A stretch of DNA of 64,000 bases from Clostridia bacterium (GTDB lineage Bacteria; Bacillota; Clostridia; Christensenellales; CAG-138), in assembly GCA_017547885.1 (NCBI GenBank), contig JAFYOP010000007.1, positions 1-64,000 on the forward strand, given 5' to 3'. The number at the start of each line of letters is the position of its first letter. Positions within the stretch are counted from its first letter, which is position 1. The position numbers and the translations under genes were made by a program. Below the pieces are notes generated by a model. The model did not search any database. It was not told the DNA's origin and was given only the letters and a program-made list of their open reading frames with translations. Shown here one piece after another: positions 53,733 to 61,289 of the stretch.

Positions 53733-53954
53733 TCATGCGACGGCTACAGTATCCGCAAGGGCGCGGTCTATGGTATAGCGGCCGTCCTTTATGGACACTA
53801 CGCAGCTTCCCTTCAGATGGGAAACCACCGTTATGGGCTCGCCCGGATAGCATCCAAGGGAAAAGAGGAAGGAATCCATCTCCTCATCCCCGGTATCCAC
53901 GGCGCGTATTCTGTATTCTATGCCTTCGTGAGCATTCAGCAGTGTCATATGCAT
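53733..53954 (-). CDS. feoA: Ferrous iron transport protein A
   Basis: A 73-residue SH3-like FeoA that regulates FeoB. Recognisable are Y-R-I-R-A-V-D-T-G-D-E-E-M, F-S-L-G-C-Y-P-G-E-P-I-T-V-V and I-D-R-A-L-A-D-T-V-A-V. Two ATGs two codons apart are both near the AGG SD; the second (53948) is equally possible. First gene of the operon, directly downstream of a strong promoter with an overlapping palindromic operator. Confidence 0.9.
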   Translation of the reverse strand: MHMTLLNAHEGIEYRIRAVDTGDEEMDSFLFSLGCYPGEPITVVSHLKGSCVVSIKDGRYTIDRALADTVAVA

Positions 53955-54001
53955 TACCTGCCTTTGGATAATATTTTGCAGAGAAGTATAATTTCCTCTC
54001 G

Positions 54002-54017
54002 GTTAGCCATAGCTAAC
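54002..54017. promoter_or_regulatory. DtxR-type operator at the feo promoter
   Basis: GTTAGC-CATA-GCTAAC, the same 6-bp arms and spacing as the site before feoB. It covers the predicted transcription start just downstream of the -10 box, a classical repression position. The gene for a DtxR-type repressor begins 139 bp away. Confidence 0.75.
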
Positions 54018-54024
54018 TATAAGT

Positions 54025-54053
54025 ATAATAAACGCCTCCCCATCTTTTGTCAA
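54025..54053 (-). promoter_or_regulatory. Promoter of feoA-feoB
   Basis: Minus strand: perfect TTGACA, 17 bp, TATTAT. Confidence 0.85.
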
Positions 54054-54091
54054 GAAAAAATGTAAAAAAATGTGCAGAGTTTTCCATTCCC

Positions 54092-54120
54092 TTGAATTTG
54101 TACCGCCGCCATGATAATAT
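54092..54120 (+). promoter_or_regulatory. Promoter of the DtxR-type repressor gene
   Basis: TTGAAT, 17 bp, TAATAT, 36 bp before the start codon. No GTTAGC-type operator overlaps it. Confidence 0.55.
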
Positions 54121-54155
54121 GAAAAAACTTACAAGCCATACGGAGAATATAAAAT

Positions 54156-54530
54156 ATGTCACTTCACGAATCCGGCCAGATGTATCTGGAAGCAATATAC
54201 GTGCTGTCGGGTCAGCGTCCCGTTGTGCGTTCCATAGACGTGGGCGAATATCTGGGCTATTCCAAGCCCAGCGTCAGCCGCGCCATGAGCATACTGAAAA
54301 AGACCGGCTATGTTATAGCCGAGGCGGACGGCGCCCTCAAGCTTACCCAGTCGGGCAGGGAGGTTGCACAAACCATGTATGCCCGCCATACCGTGCTGAC
54401 TAAAATGCTTATTGCCATCGGGGTAGATGAGGATATTGCCGCGGAGGATGCCTGCCGCATAGAGCACGTTATCAGCGAAGAGACCTTTGACGCCATAAAG
54501 AAGCATATGGAATGGGCGGAAAATAAATAA
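54156..54530 (+). CDS. DtxR/MntR-family metal-dependent repressor
   Basis: A 124-residue winged-helix repressor: S-G-Q-M-Y-L-E-A-I-Y-V-L at the start, DNA-recognition helix region V-G-E-Y-L-G-Y-S-K-P-S-V-S-R-A-M, wing L-T-Q-S-G-R-E-V-A, and a dimerisation domain with metal-ligand-like residues (H-x-x-x-x near R-H-T-V-L-T-K, E-D-A-C-R-I-E-H). It lacks the C-terminal SH3 domain of full-length DtxR, as in MntR-type proteins. Divergent from feoAB and next to two matching palindromes, so an iron- (or manganese-) responsive control of feo is the simplest reading. Confidence 0.88.
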   Translation: MSLHESGQMYLEAIYVLSGQRPVVRSIDVGEYLGYSKPSVSRAMSILKKTGYVIAEADGALKLTQSGREVAQTMYARHTVLTKMLIAIGVDEDIAAEDACRIEHVISEETFDAIKKHMEWAENK

Positions 54531-54553
54531 GCGCTATGCTTTACCTGTATATG

Positions 54554-54581
54554 GAGGCTGCTGTATAAGGCGGCCTCTTTT
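54554..54581 (+). terminator. Terminator of the repressor gene
   Basis: GAGGCTGC, loop, GCGGCCTC with one mismatch, then TTTTATTATTT. Confidence 0.7.
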
Positions 54582-54644
54582 ATTATTTCTCACGCACCAT
54601 TGCTGTACCTTGGGTTTTGCTCGGGTTTACGCCGGGCCCATAGG

Positions 54645-54740
54645 CAGTTGCGGGCTGGCTGCGGCCATATCCGGCCCTCTCAGTCAGCTGCGCCCACAGC
54701 TCCCCCGGAGGGGGAGCCAAGGGAAAAGCGTGCGGTGAAT
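54645..54740. repeat. M5 module next to copy 17
   Basis: TTGCGGGCTGGCTGCGGCC, CGGCCCTCTCAGTCAGC, hairpin GCTCCCCC-GGA-GGGGGAGC, CAAGGGAAAAGC. Nearly identical to the M5 part of copy 16, 3.4 kb away. Confidence 0.75.
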
Positions 54741-54753
54741 AAAAAGGCAATTA

Positions 54754-54934
54754 TTATCTATTCCCGCCCGCCACCCTTTTCAAGGTATCTTCGCCTTACG
54801 GCGAAGACGGTTAAGCACATATAGACATCAAACCACCAAAACGACCCCGCGCATTAAATACGTGCCATCAACAGAGCTTTATGCTTTTCCGTAAGGAAAA
54901 GCTGCATTGAAGGGCGGCGGGTGGGATCAGATAA
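54754..54934. repeat. Family A element, copy 17
   Basis: 181 bp. Left hairpin TCTTCGCC-TTAC-GGCGAAGA, unusual spacer, right hairpin GCTTTTCC-GTAA-GGAAAAGC, end GGGATCAGATAA. Confidence 0.85.
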
Positions 54935-54960
54935 AGGATCTCCATATCTTTTCCCCACAC

Positions 54961-55000
54961 AAAAAAGCGAAACGGAATTTGTCTTTCCATTTCGCTTTTC
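54961..55000 (-). terminator. Terminator of the livHMGF operon
   Basis: AAAAGCGAAATGGAAAG pairs with the inverted copy; minus-strand tail TTTTTTG. Same family as 17586. Confidence 0.85.
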
Positions 55001-55058
55001 TTTTTCTTTTGCTACTTTTCTCTTTTCTTTTCGCGTCCGAAAAGAAAAAGAAAAGTAG
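54995..55058 (-). repeat. P element copy 11, 3' of livF
   Basis: Outer tract CTTTTCTTTTTCTTTTG, inner tract CTACTTTTCTCTTTTC, loop CGCGTC, purine arm GAAAAGAAAAAGAAAAG then TAG. CTAC at the inner tract start pairs with GTAG at the arm end, a compensated change from CTTC/GAAG. The arm ends 6 bp from the livF stop. Confidence 0.82.
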
Positions 55059-55063
55059 AGGTG

Positions 55064-55786
55064 CTATTTCTTGCCCAGATATGCCTCACGAACGCTCTGG
55101 TCGTTGAGCAGCTCAAGGCCGGTGCCGGTCATGGTGACGTTGCCGGTCTGCATAACGTAGCCGCGGTTGGCTATCTTGAGGGCGGCGTTGGCGTTCTGCT
55201 CTATGAGCAGAACCGTGGTGCCTTCTTGGTTGATGCGGCGGATGATGGAGAATATGTCCTTTACCACCAGGGGTGCCAAGCCAAGGCTGGGCTCATCCAT
55301 CATGATGAGGCGGGGCTTTGCCATAAGGGCGCGGCCTACCGCCAGCATCTGCTGCTCGCCGCCGGAGAGGGTGCCGGCCTGCTGCCAGCTGCGCTCCTCA
55401 AGGCGGGGGAACAGGGAATACACGTGCTTTATGTCCGCCTCGATGCCCTCTTTGTCGGTGCGCAGATATGCGCCGATGCGGAGGTTTTCAAGCACGGTCA
55501 GGTTGGGGAATACACGGCGGCCTTCCGGCACCAGCACTATGCCCCTTTTCACTATCTCGTCGGTGGGCATGTGGGTGATATCCTCGCCATTGTAGCAGAT
55601 GGAGCCGGCAGAGGGGGTCACCACGCTCATGATGGAGCGGAGGGTGGTGGACTTGCCTGCGCCGTTCGCGCCGATGAGGGTAACTATCTCACCCTCTTTT
55701 ACGTTGAAGGATATGCCCTTGAGGGCCTCTATTCCGCCATAGTTAACTTTAAGATCACGAATTTCAAGCAGACTACTCATCCTCAT
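55064..55786 (-). CDS. livF: Branched-chain amino acid ABC transporter ATPase LivF
   Basis: A 240-residue ABC ATPase: Walker A G-A-N-G-A-G-K-S-T, Q-loop, signature L-S-G-G-E-Q-Q-M-L, Walker B L-I-M-M-D-E-P-S-L-G-L-A-P. It pairs with LivG on the LivHM permease. The start overlaps the livG end by 14 bp; the second in-frame ATG (55780) is also possible. Last gene of the operon. Confidence 0.95.
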   Translation of the reverse strand: MRMSSLLEIRDLKVNYGGIEALKGISFNVKEGEIVTLIGANGAGKSTTLRSIMSVVTPSAGSICYNGEDITHMPTDEIVKRGIVLVPEGRRVFPNLTVLENLRIGAYLRTDKEGIEADIKHVYSLFPRLEERSWQQAGTLSGGEQQMLAVGRALMAKPRLIMMDEPSLGLAPLVVKDIFSIIRRINQEGTTVLLIEQNANAALKIANRGYVMQTGNVTMTGTGLELLNDQSVREAYLGKK

Positions 55787-56615
55787 CTACCCCCAAATAT
55801 GCGTTGATAACGTCGGGATTGTCCTGAACCTCAGAAGCTGTGCCGGAGGCGATGAGCTTGCCGAAGTCAAGCACGTATATGCGCTCGGCTATTGCCATAA
55901 CAAGGTCCATATGATGCTCTATCATAAGTATGGCGATGCCGTACTTATCCCTTACCTGTACGATAAAGTCGGTAAGCTCCTTGGTTTCCTGGGGGTTCAT
56001 GCCTGCGGCGGGTTCATCCAGCAGCAGGAGCTTGGGATCGGTGGCCAGTGCGCGGGCTATCTCAAGGCGGCGCTGGAGGCCGTAGGGCAGGCTGCCGGCG
56101 ATCTCGTCCTTCAGGTGGGCCAGGTTCTGCTCCTCAAGGAGCGCCATGGCCTCTTCTCGCATGCGCTGCTCTTCCTTGGCATTGAGGCGGAGGGTGGCGG
56201 AGAATACGTTCTGCTTTGCCCTCATGTGCTTTGCGATAAGCACGTTTTCAAATACCGTAAGGCTCTTGAACAGGCGGATGTTCTGGAAGGTACGGGCGAT
56301 GCCAAGCTTGGTTATCTGGTCGGGGGTGGGGCTTATTACTTTGTTGAATTCATCGTAATACTGCCCCTTGTACAGCTTCTTCATCTTGCCCTGGGGATGG
56401 TTGCATACCATGGGCTCGCCGTAGAAGCTTATCATGCCGTTGGTGGGCTCGTATACGCCGGTAACGCAGTTGAAAGCGGTGGTCTTGCCGGCGCCGTTGG
56501 GGCCAATAAGGGCTACTATCTCGTGCTCGTTTACTTCCATGGACAGGTCGTTTACGGCTACAACGCCGCCGAACTGCATGGTGATATGGTCAAGCTTCAA
56601 TACGTTCTTTGCCAT
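55773..56615 (-). CDS. livG: Branched-chain amino acid ABC transporter ATPase LivG
   Basis: A 280-residue ABC ATPase with Walker A G-P-N-G-A-G-K-T-T, the LivG-type insert (K-L-G-I-A-R-T-F-Q-N-I-R-L-F), signature L-P-Y-G-L-Q-R-R-L-E-I-A and Walker B L-L-L-L-D-E-P-A-A-G-M-N-P. The signature is L-P-Y-G rather than L-S-G-G, as is usual in LivG. One base pair separates it from livM. Confidence 0.95.
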   Translation of the reverse strand: MAKNVLKLDHITMQFGGVVAVNDLSMEVNEHEIVALIGPNGAGKTTAFNCVTGVYEPTNGMISFYGEPMVCNHPQGKMKKLYKGQYYDEFNKVISPTPDQITKLGIARTFQNIRLFKSLTVFENVLIAKHMRAKQNVFSATLRLNAKEEQRMREEAMALLEEQNLAHLKDEIAGSLPYGLQRRLEIARALATDPKLLLLDEPAAGMNPQETKELTDFIVQVRDKYGIAILMIEHHMDLVMAIAERIYVLDFGKLIASGTASEVQDNPDVINAYLGVDEDE

Positions 56616-56616
56616 A

Positions 56617-57708
56617 TTACCTGCCCTCCTTGGAAGCTTTCTTTGCGGCCTGCTTTTCTATGAACTTCTGCCGCTTTTTAAGTAGACGGTCAACGGAGAA
56701 TTCCCTGTTGCCCATTATGCCCTGACGATAGAACAGCACCACTGCCATGATGATGACGGCGAATACCACCTTGCGGAAGCCGGAGCGGAGCAGAGGGACC
56801 TGCCATGCGCCGATGAAGGTTTCGGTATCCAGGAAGCGGAGCCACCATTCGCTGCAGGCGATGAACAGGAAGGAAGCGATAACAGAGCCGGTAACAGAGC
56901 CGATACCGCCGATAACAACGATAAGCAGTATCTCGTAGGTCATGGCGGACTTGAAGGCCATAGCCTGAACGGTGGTCTGATACATGGCAAGCAGCGCGCC
57001 GCCAACACCTGCGAAGAAGGAGCTGATCACAAATGCCATCTCCTTGTGCTTAAACAGGTTGATGCCCATTGCCTCCGCAGCTATTTCGTCATCCCTTATG
57101 GCCTTGAAGGCGCGGCCGTAGGATGAATTGATAAGCATAACTATCAGCGCTATACATATGCCCGCCACGGCGAAGGGAAATATGGTGGAGTCGAATGTGG
57201 GGAACTTCTTGAGCAGGTTGGAGCCGTTGGTTACGGGGCCAAGGGCGTCCCACTGGAAGAAGGCGCGGATTATCTCGGCAAAGCCAAGGGTGGCGATGGC
57301 AAGATAGTCGCTCTTAAGGCGCAGTACGGGGAGGCCGATAAGGAAGGCGAAGAACGCCGCCGCAAGGCCTGCTAAGATGAGGGCGGGAATTACGGGGATG
57401 GAGAAATCTATAATACCGCCGTCAAAGTACTGATATACGCTGAGACGCTGATCGGCAGGTATGGTGAATATGGCGTAGGTGTATGCGCCTATCAGCATGA
57501 AGCCCGCCTGACCAAGGGAGAACAGACCGGTAAAGCCGTTCAAAAGGTTCATGGAAACCGCAACCAGTGCGTAGATGGCGCCCTTTTTCAGCACTACGAA
57601 CAGCATGGAATAGGGATTCATCACCTTTTCCAGCACGAACACCAGCGCAAACAGGAACACAACAAGAGCTGCGGAGATAATGGTGGAGGTGGATATCTTT
57701 TTAGTCAT
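56617..57708 (-). CDS. livM: Branched-chain amino acid ABC transporter permease LivM
   Basis: A 363-residue inner-membrane permease with about ten hydrophobic helices. The family stretch G-Y-x-G-L-F-S-L-G-Q-A-G-F appears here as N-G-F-T-G-L-F-S-L-G-Q-A-G-F, and the EAA-like loop R-A-F-K-A-I-R-D-D-E-I-A-A-E-A-M-G-I contacts the ATPases. A basic C-terminal tail (K-K-R-Q-K-F-I-E-K-Q-A-A-K-K) extends past the last helix. Confidence 0.94.
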   Translation of the reverse strand: MTKKISTSTIISAALVVFLFALVFVLEKVMNPYSMLFVVLKKGAIYALVAVSMNLLNGFTGLFSLGQAGFMLIGAYTYAIFTIPADQRLSVYQYFDGGIIDFSIPVIPALILAGLAAAFFAFLIGLPVLRLKSDYLAIATLGFAEIIRAFFQWDALGPVTNGSNLLKKFPTFDSTIFPFAVAGICIALIVMLINSSYGRAFKAIRDDEIAAEAMGINLFKHKEMAFVISSFFAGVGGALLAMYQTTVQAMAFKSAMTYEILLIVVIGGIGSVTGSVIASFLFIACSEWWLRFLDTETFIGAWQVPLLRSGFRKVVFAVIIMAVVLFYRQGIMGNREFSVDRLLKKRQKFIEKQAAKKASKEGR

Positions 57709-57720
57709 GGGGCACCTCCT

Positions 57721-58605
57721 TTAAACCTTCTCGTTGGCCTTTTCGCCAAAGAGACCGGTGGGCTTGAATACCAGTATGATTATCAGCAGCACGAAGGTGA
57801 AAGCATCAGAGAAGGTGGTAAGGCCCACGCCCTTTATGATGTTTTCGCAGATGCCGATAATGAAGGCGCCTATGACCGCGCCGGGTATGGAGCCTATGCC
57901 GCCGAATACCGCCGCAACGAAGGCCTTAAGGCCGGGCATTGCGCCGGAGGTGGGGATGACCGCGGCGTAGTTGGTAAAGTACAGCAGTGAGCCAACGGCA
58001 GCAAGGAAGGAGCCTATGATAAAGGTGGCGCTGATAACGCTGTTTATCTTGATGCCCATCAGCTGGCTGGTCTCAAAGTCCTTGGATACGGCGCGCATGG
58101 CCATGCCTATCTTGGTCTTCTGGATAAAGGCAACCAGAGCGATCACCAGGATAAGGGTAAGCACAGGGGTGATGAGGGTCACCATCTTGGTGGTGGCGGT
58201 GCCGATGGTCACGGTATCGCTTATCCAGGGAATGGTGGGATACATCTTGGACAGACCGCCGGTAACATACAGGGCAAGGTTCTGCAAAAGGTAGGATACG
58301 CCGATGGCGCTGATCATAACCGACATCCTGGGGGCGGTGCGCAGGGGCTTGTATGCGGCGCGCTCAATGAGGAAGCCGATCAGCACCGTGGCCGCAAGGG
58401 TAAGGGGTATGGCCACATACAGGGGCATCACTGTGACGGCGTAGATCATAATAAGGCCTGCGGCCATAAATACGTCGCCATGGGCAAAGTTGATAAGGCG
58501 CAGTATGCCGTATACCATGGTGTAGCCTATGGCGATAAGGGCGTACTGTCCGCCAACCGATATGCCCGCCAGCAGGTAAGGCAGGTTGGTGTTGATAAAG
58601 TTCAT
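57721..58605 (-). CDS. livH: Branched-chain amino acid ABC transporter permease LivH
   Basis: A 294-residue permease. Typical blocks: G-Q-Y-A-L-I-A-I-G-Y-T-M-V-Y-G-I-L-R-L-I-N-F-A-H-G-D-V-F-M, M-R-A-V-S-K-D-F-E-T-S-Q-L-M-G-I (EAA loop) and V-F-G-G-I-G-S-I-P-G-A-V-I-G. It forms the membrane channel with LivM. Start at 58605 is followed upstream by a P element at 58669 rather than by livK, which is 540 bp away behind two repeats. Confidence 0.94.
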   Translation of the reverse strand: MNFINTNLPYLLAGISVGGQYALIAIGYTMVYGILRLINFAHGDVFMAAGLIMIYAVTVMPLYVAIPLTLAATVLIGFLIERAAYKPLRTAPRMSVMISAIGVSYLLQNLALYVTGGLSKMYPTIPWISDTVTIGTATTKMVTLITPVLTLILVIALVAFIQKTKIGMAMRAVSKDFETSQLMGIKINSVISATFIIGSFLAAVGSLLYFTNYAAVIPTSGAMPGLKAFVAAVFGGIGSIPGAVIGAFIIGICENIIKGVGLTTFSDAFTFVLLIIILVFKPTGLFGEKANEKV

Positions 58606-58668
58606 TTAATATACCTCCGGGTGGAGAATTGAATTCGAGATCGTGTGGGGAATAGTTTATGTATATAC

Positions 58669-58736
58669 CTTCTTTTCTTTTTCTTTTCGTATCGAAAATA
58701 AAAAGTAAAAGAAGCAAAAGAAAAAGAAAAGATAAA
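58669..58736 (-). repeat. P element copy 12, 5' of livH
   Basis: Minus strand: outer tract CTTTTCTTTTTCTTTTG, inner tract CTTCTTTTACTTTTTATTTTC (with two A interruptions), loop CGATACG, purine arm GAAAAGAAAAAGAAAAG. With copy 11 it brackets livHMGF. Confidence 0.82.
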
Positions 58737-58808
58737 GGGATAAATTACAGCGGGGCTGTTTGTATATGCGGGATAAAGATATTGCGGAAGCAATAAGCTT
58801 TGAGGTAT

Positions 58809-58982
58809 TTATCTATACCCGCCCGCCGCCCTTTAAATGAAGCTTCTCCCTGCGGGAGAAGCAAGGGATGCTTTCGGCAGCGTGTCTTTAAATCAAAGCT
58901 TATTGAAAACGGCCTTTGTCGTGCCTGCCCATTTCGCCTTAAGGCGAAATTACATTGAAGGGTGGTGGGTGGGTTTAGATAA
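58809..58982. repeat. Family A element, copy 18
   Basis: 174 bp. Left hairpin CTTCTCC-CTGC-GGGAGAAG, right hairpin ATTTCGCC-TTAA-GGCGAAAT, end GGGTTTAGATAA. The right hairpin is a stem variant found only here. Confidence 0.87.
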
Positions 58983-59044
58983 ATACTACTGTGCCACTGC
59001 CCGCTCACACACAATAAGCAGGCCTGTATAATGGGATAAAACCG

Positions 59045-59095
59045 AAAACATCGCGGAAAACCCATGAGGTTTTTCGCGAATAGCTTTACTCAAAA
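59045..59095. repeat. Family B-type hairpin fragment
   Basis: CGCGGAAAACC-CATGA-GGTTTTTCGCG, the outer hairpin pattern of family B, without its other blocks. Confidence 0.5.
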
Positions 59096-59096
59096 T

Positions 59097-59123
59097 GTGG
59101 TGACGGGACGAGCCCGTCACCAC
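59097..59123 (-). terminator. Terminator of livK
   Basis: GTGGTGACGGG-CTCG-TCCCGTCACCAC with ATTTT after it on the minus strand, 27 nt after the stop. Such an attenuating hairpin after the binding-protein gene often sets higher livK than livHMGF expression. Confidence 0.8.
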
Positions 59124-59149
59124 AGATGTTTTGTTTATTAGGTTAGGGT

Positions 59150-60337
59150 TTAGTTTACGCCCTGGATGGCAACGAACTTCCAGGTACCGGAAGCGGTGTC
59201 AACTTCCTTAACGAAAGCAACGTCGCGGATGGCGTCACCGTTCTCCTGCTCGAAGGCGATGTCGCCGGTGGCACCGGAGTAGGTGGTGGACCAGAGGGCT
59301 TCCATGATGGCGGCGGGATCAGCGCTGCCGGCATTCTTGATGGCCTCGAGGGCGGTGAAGTATGCATCGTAGCCCATGGCGGTAACTGCAGCAACCATGT
59401 CATTGCCGCCGTTGTTGGTCATAGCGGTAGCGTCGGAAGCAAGGTACTCCTTGAAGCCCTTTACGAAAGCCTGACCGGCTTCGCTGTCGGTACCCTCATC
59501 AAAGAAGGTGGTTACGCAAACCTTAACATCCTTGCCCTGAGCGGCAGCGGTGATAACGTTGGAATCCCAGGTATCGCCTGCCAGCAGGGGGATATTGAGG
59601 CCGTTACCGGCAGCCTGGTCGATGATCAGGGCAGCGGCTTCGGTGGAAACGGGAGCAAAGAATACTTCGCAGCCTTCGTTTACAGCGGTGGTGATGTAGG
59701 AGGTGAAGTCAGAGTTGCCCTCGGGGAAGGTCTCGTAGATAACTTCGCCGCCAAGAGCCTCAAAGGCCTCGTTGAAGTAGTTGCAAAGACCGGCGGAGTA
59801 GTCATCGCCCAGCTTTGCAAGGGAGTATGCCTTCTTGGCGCCGAAGGTATCAGCTGCGAAGTTGGCAAGAACGGTGCCCTGGAAGGGATCCAGGAAGCAG
59901 ATGCGGAAGTAGTGCTTGTTGCCTGCGGTTACCTGGGGGTTGGTGCAGGTTACGCCCATTACGGGGATGCCGGCCTTCTCGAATACGTCAGAAGCGGCGA
60001 TGGATACACCGGAGCCATAGGAGCCCAGTACGATGGATACGCCGGAGCTTACCAGAGAAGCAGCAGCGGTGGGGCCCTTGTCGTTGGAGCTCTCGTTGTC
60101 TACGATTACCAGCTCTACGTTGTAGGTCTTGCCGCCAACCTCAACGGTGGGCTGTACCTTGTTGGCATACTGGATACCAAGGGTCTCCTGCTTGCCGCCT
60201 GCGCCGTTGTCGCCGGAAGCGGGCTCATATACGCCGATCTTGATGGTGTCGCCTGCGGACTCGCCGGCGGCGGGGGCGGAACAGCCTACGGCCAGCAGCA
60301 TAATGGCTGCTACCAGGATCGCGAGAAACTTCTTCAT
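59150..60337 (-). CDS. livK: Branched-chain amino acid ABC transporter substrate-binding lipoprotein
   Basis: A 395-residue periplasmic-binding-type lipoprotein: M-K-K-F-L-A-I-L-V, lipobox A-V-G-C at Cys19, then a type I solute-binding fold starting I-K-I-G-V-Y-E-P-A-S-G-D-N-G-A. S-Y-G-S-G-V-S-I-A-A and G-V-T-C-T-N-P are typical ligand-site loops. GGAGG precedes the ATG at 60337; an ATG 48 nt upstream is not needed. Codon usage is strongly biased to highly expressed codons (TAC, AAC, GGC), unlike the weaker bias in its permease genes. In Stickland fermenters import of Leu/Ile/Val as electron donors would fit alongside proline reduction. Confidence 0.93.
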   Translation of the reverse strand: MKKFLAILVAAIMLLAVGCSAPAAGESAGDTIKIGVYEPASGDNGAGGKQETLGIQYANKVQPTVEVGGKTYNVELVIVDNESSNDKGPTAAASLVSSGVSIVLGSYGSGVSIAASDVFEKAGIPVMGVTCTNPQVTAGNKHYFRICFLDPFQGTVLANFAADTFGAKKAYSLAKLGDDYSAGLCNYFNEAFEALGGEVIYETFPEGNSDFTSYITTAVNEGCEVFFAPVSTEAAALIIDQAAGNGLNIPLLAGDTWDSNVITAAAQGKDVKVCVTTFFDEGTDSEAGQAFVKGFKEYLASDATAMTNNGGNDMVAAVTAMGYDAYFTALEAIKNAGSADPAAIMEALWSTTYSGATGDIAFEQENGDAIRDVAFVKEVDTASGTWKFVAIQGVN

Positions 60338-60428
60338 TGTGTTTTCCTCCGATTTTATTTTTGTGATTATTTGAAGCACATTCATTGAATATGCCCTTCA
60401 CCAAAGGATATTCCCATGGTTTTTAACG

Positions 60429-60457
60429 ATTTTACAATACATGATATATTTTTGCAA
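60429..60457 (-). promoter_or_regulatory. Promoter of livK
   Basis: Minus strand TTGCAA, 17 bp, TAAAAT, giving a leader of about 85 nt. Confidence 0.65.
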
Positions 60458-61000
60458 CAGAAAAATGTAGGCTATGGGCAAACGCCTGTCCGCAAAACAC
60501 GAACAAAAGCCGCAAATAACGCCTTTTTATAGGACATATGGAGACACGAACACTATAGGCGTGCGCGGTATGCGGACACAAGGAGGGATTACTAAAAGTT
60601 AGAGCTATGCTTATCGCTATTTGATTCAGCTATACTTTTCTTTTATTTCAGGGTATACATCTAACGGTTTGATATTTTTTATACACACATGTGTATGCGA
60701 TGCGCGGACAGCACAGATAATGAGCAAAATGGATTATATATAATTTGCACAGTGCACAAAAACAGAGGCAAACAGGTATTATCGTTTATCTTTTAACGCA
60801 ATTGAACAGTGTGCTGCAGACGAATTTATGCTGAAGGATGGCGCTGCTCCGGAGGCAGGCAAACTTGGCAGGGAATCCTGTCAGCCCTGCGACCGGCCCT
60901 TTTGCCTCTGCCGCAAAACCGCAAATGATTCAAAGCGCAGCGACGATTATTCGCAGGCTTGCGACAGAACAACAGGTTCAAAATATAGTTGGCCTATTAT
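60458..61000. other. Non-coding stretch without recognised gene
   Basis: An AT-rich 340-bp core (60460-60800) and a degraded M4-like tail (CGCAAAACCGCAAATGATTC, AGCGCAGCGACGATTATTCG near 60910-60950). It contains small dyads: ATACACA-CA-TGTGTAT at 60681-60696 and TGCAC-A-GTGCA at 60752-60762. No ORF with SD longer than 40 codons and no known RNA motif could be recognised. It may hold livK regulatory sites or a small RNA. Confidence 0.4.
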
Positions 61001-61180
61001 TTATCTATTCCCGCCCACCACCCTTCAATGTATGTTTTCCCTTACGGGAAAACGGGGCGTACTATCGCAGGTATCATATAAAGACCACACTTTGATTTTT
61101 AGGATAAGCAATGATTGCCCTCTATCGTCTTCGCCGTAAGGCGAAGATACCTTAAAAGGGTGGTGGGCGGGTTTAGATAA
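61001..61180. repeat. Family A element, copy 19
   Basis: 180 bp. Left hairpin GTTTTCCC-TTAC-GGGAAAAC, right TCTTCGCC-GTAA-GGCGAAGA, end GGGTTTAGATAA, followed by the CACTATTCACTATTTACTAC spacer seen at other copies. Confidence 0.87.
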
Positions 61181-61229
61181 TTACCTATTCACTATTCACT
61201 ATTTACTACTCACTATTACCTCTTACCTC

Positions 61230-61264
61230 AAAAAGGGCCTTCCTTACCGGAAGACCCTTTTTTA
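61230..61264 (-). terminator. Terminator of the DUF815-like gene
   Basis: AAAAAGGG-CTTCC / GGAAG-CCCTTTTTT stem with one bulge on each side, 26 nt after the stop; A/T-rich on both sides, possibly bidirectional. Confidence 0.8.
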
Positions 61265-61289
61265 CTTATTATTTATATGAAGCTTGTTT

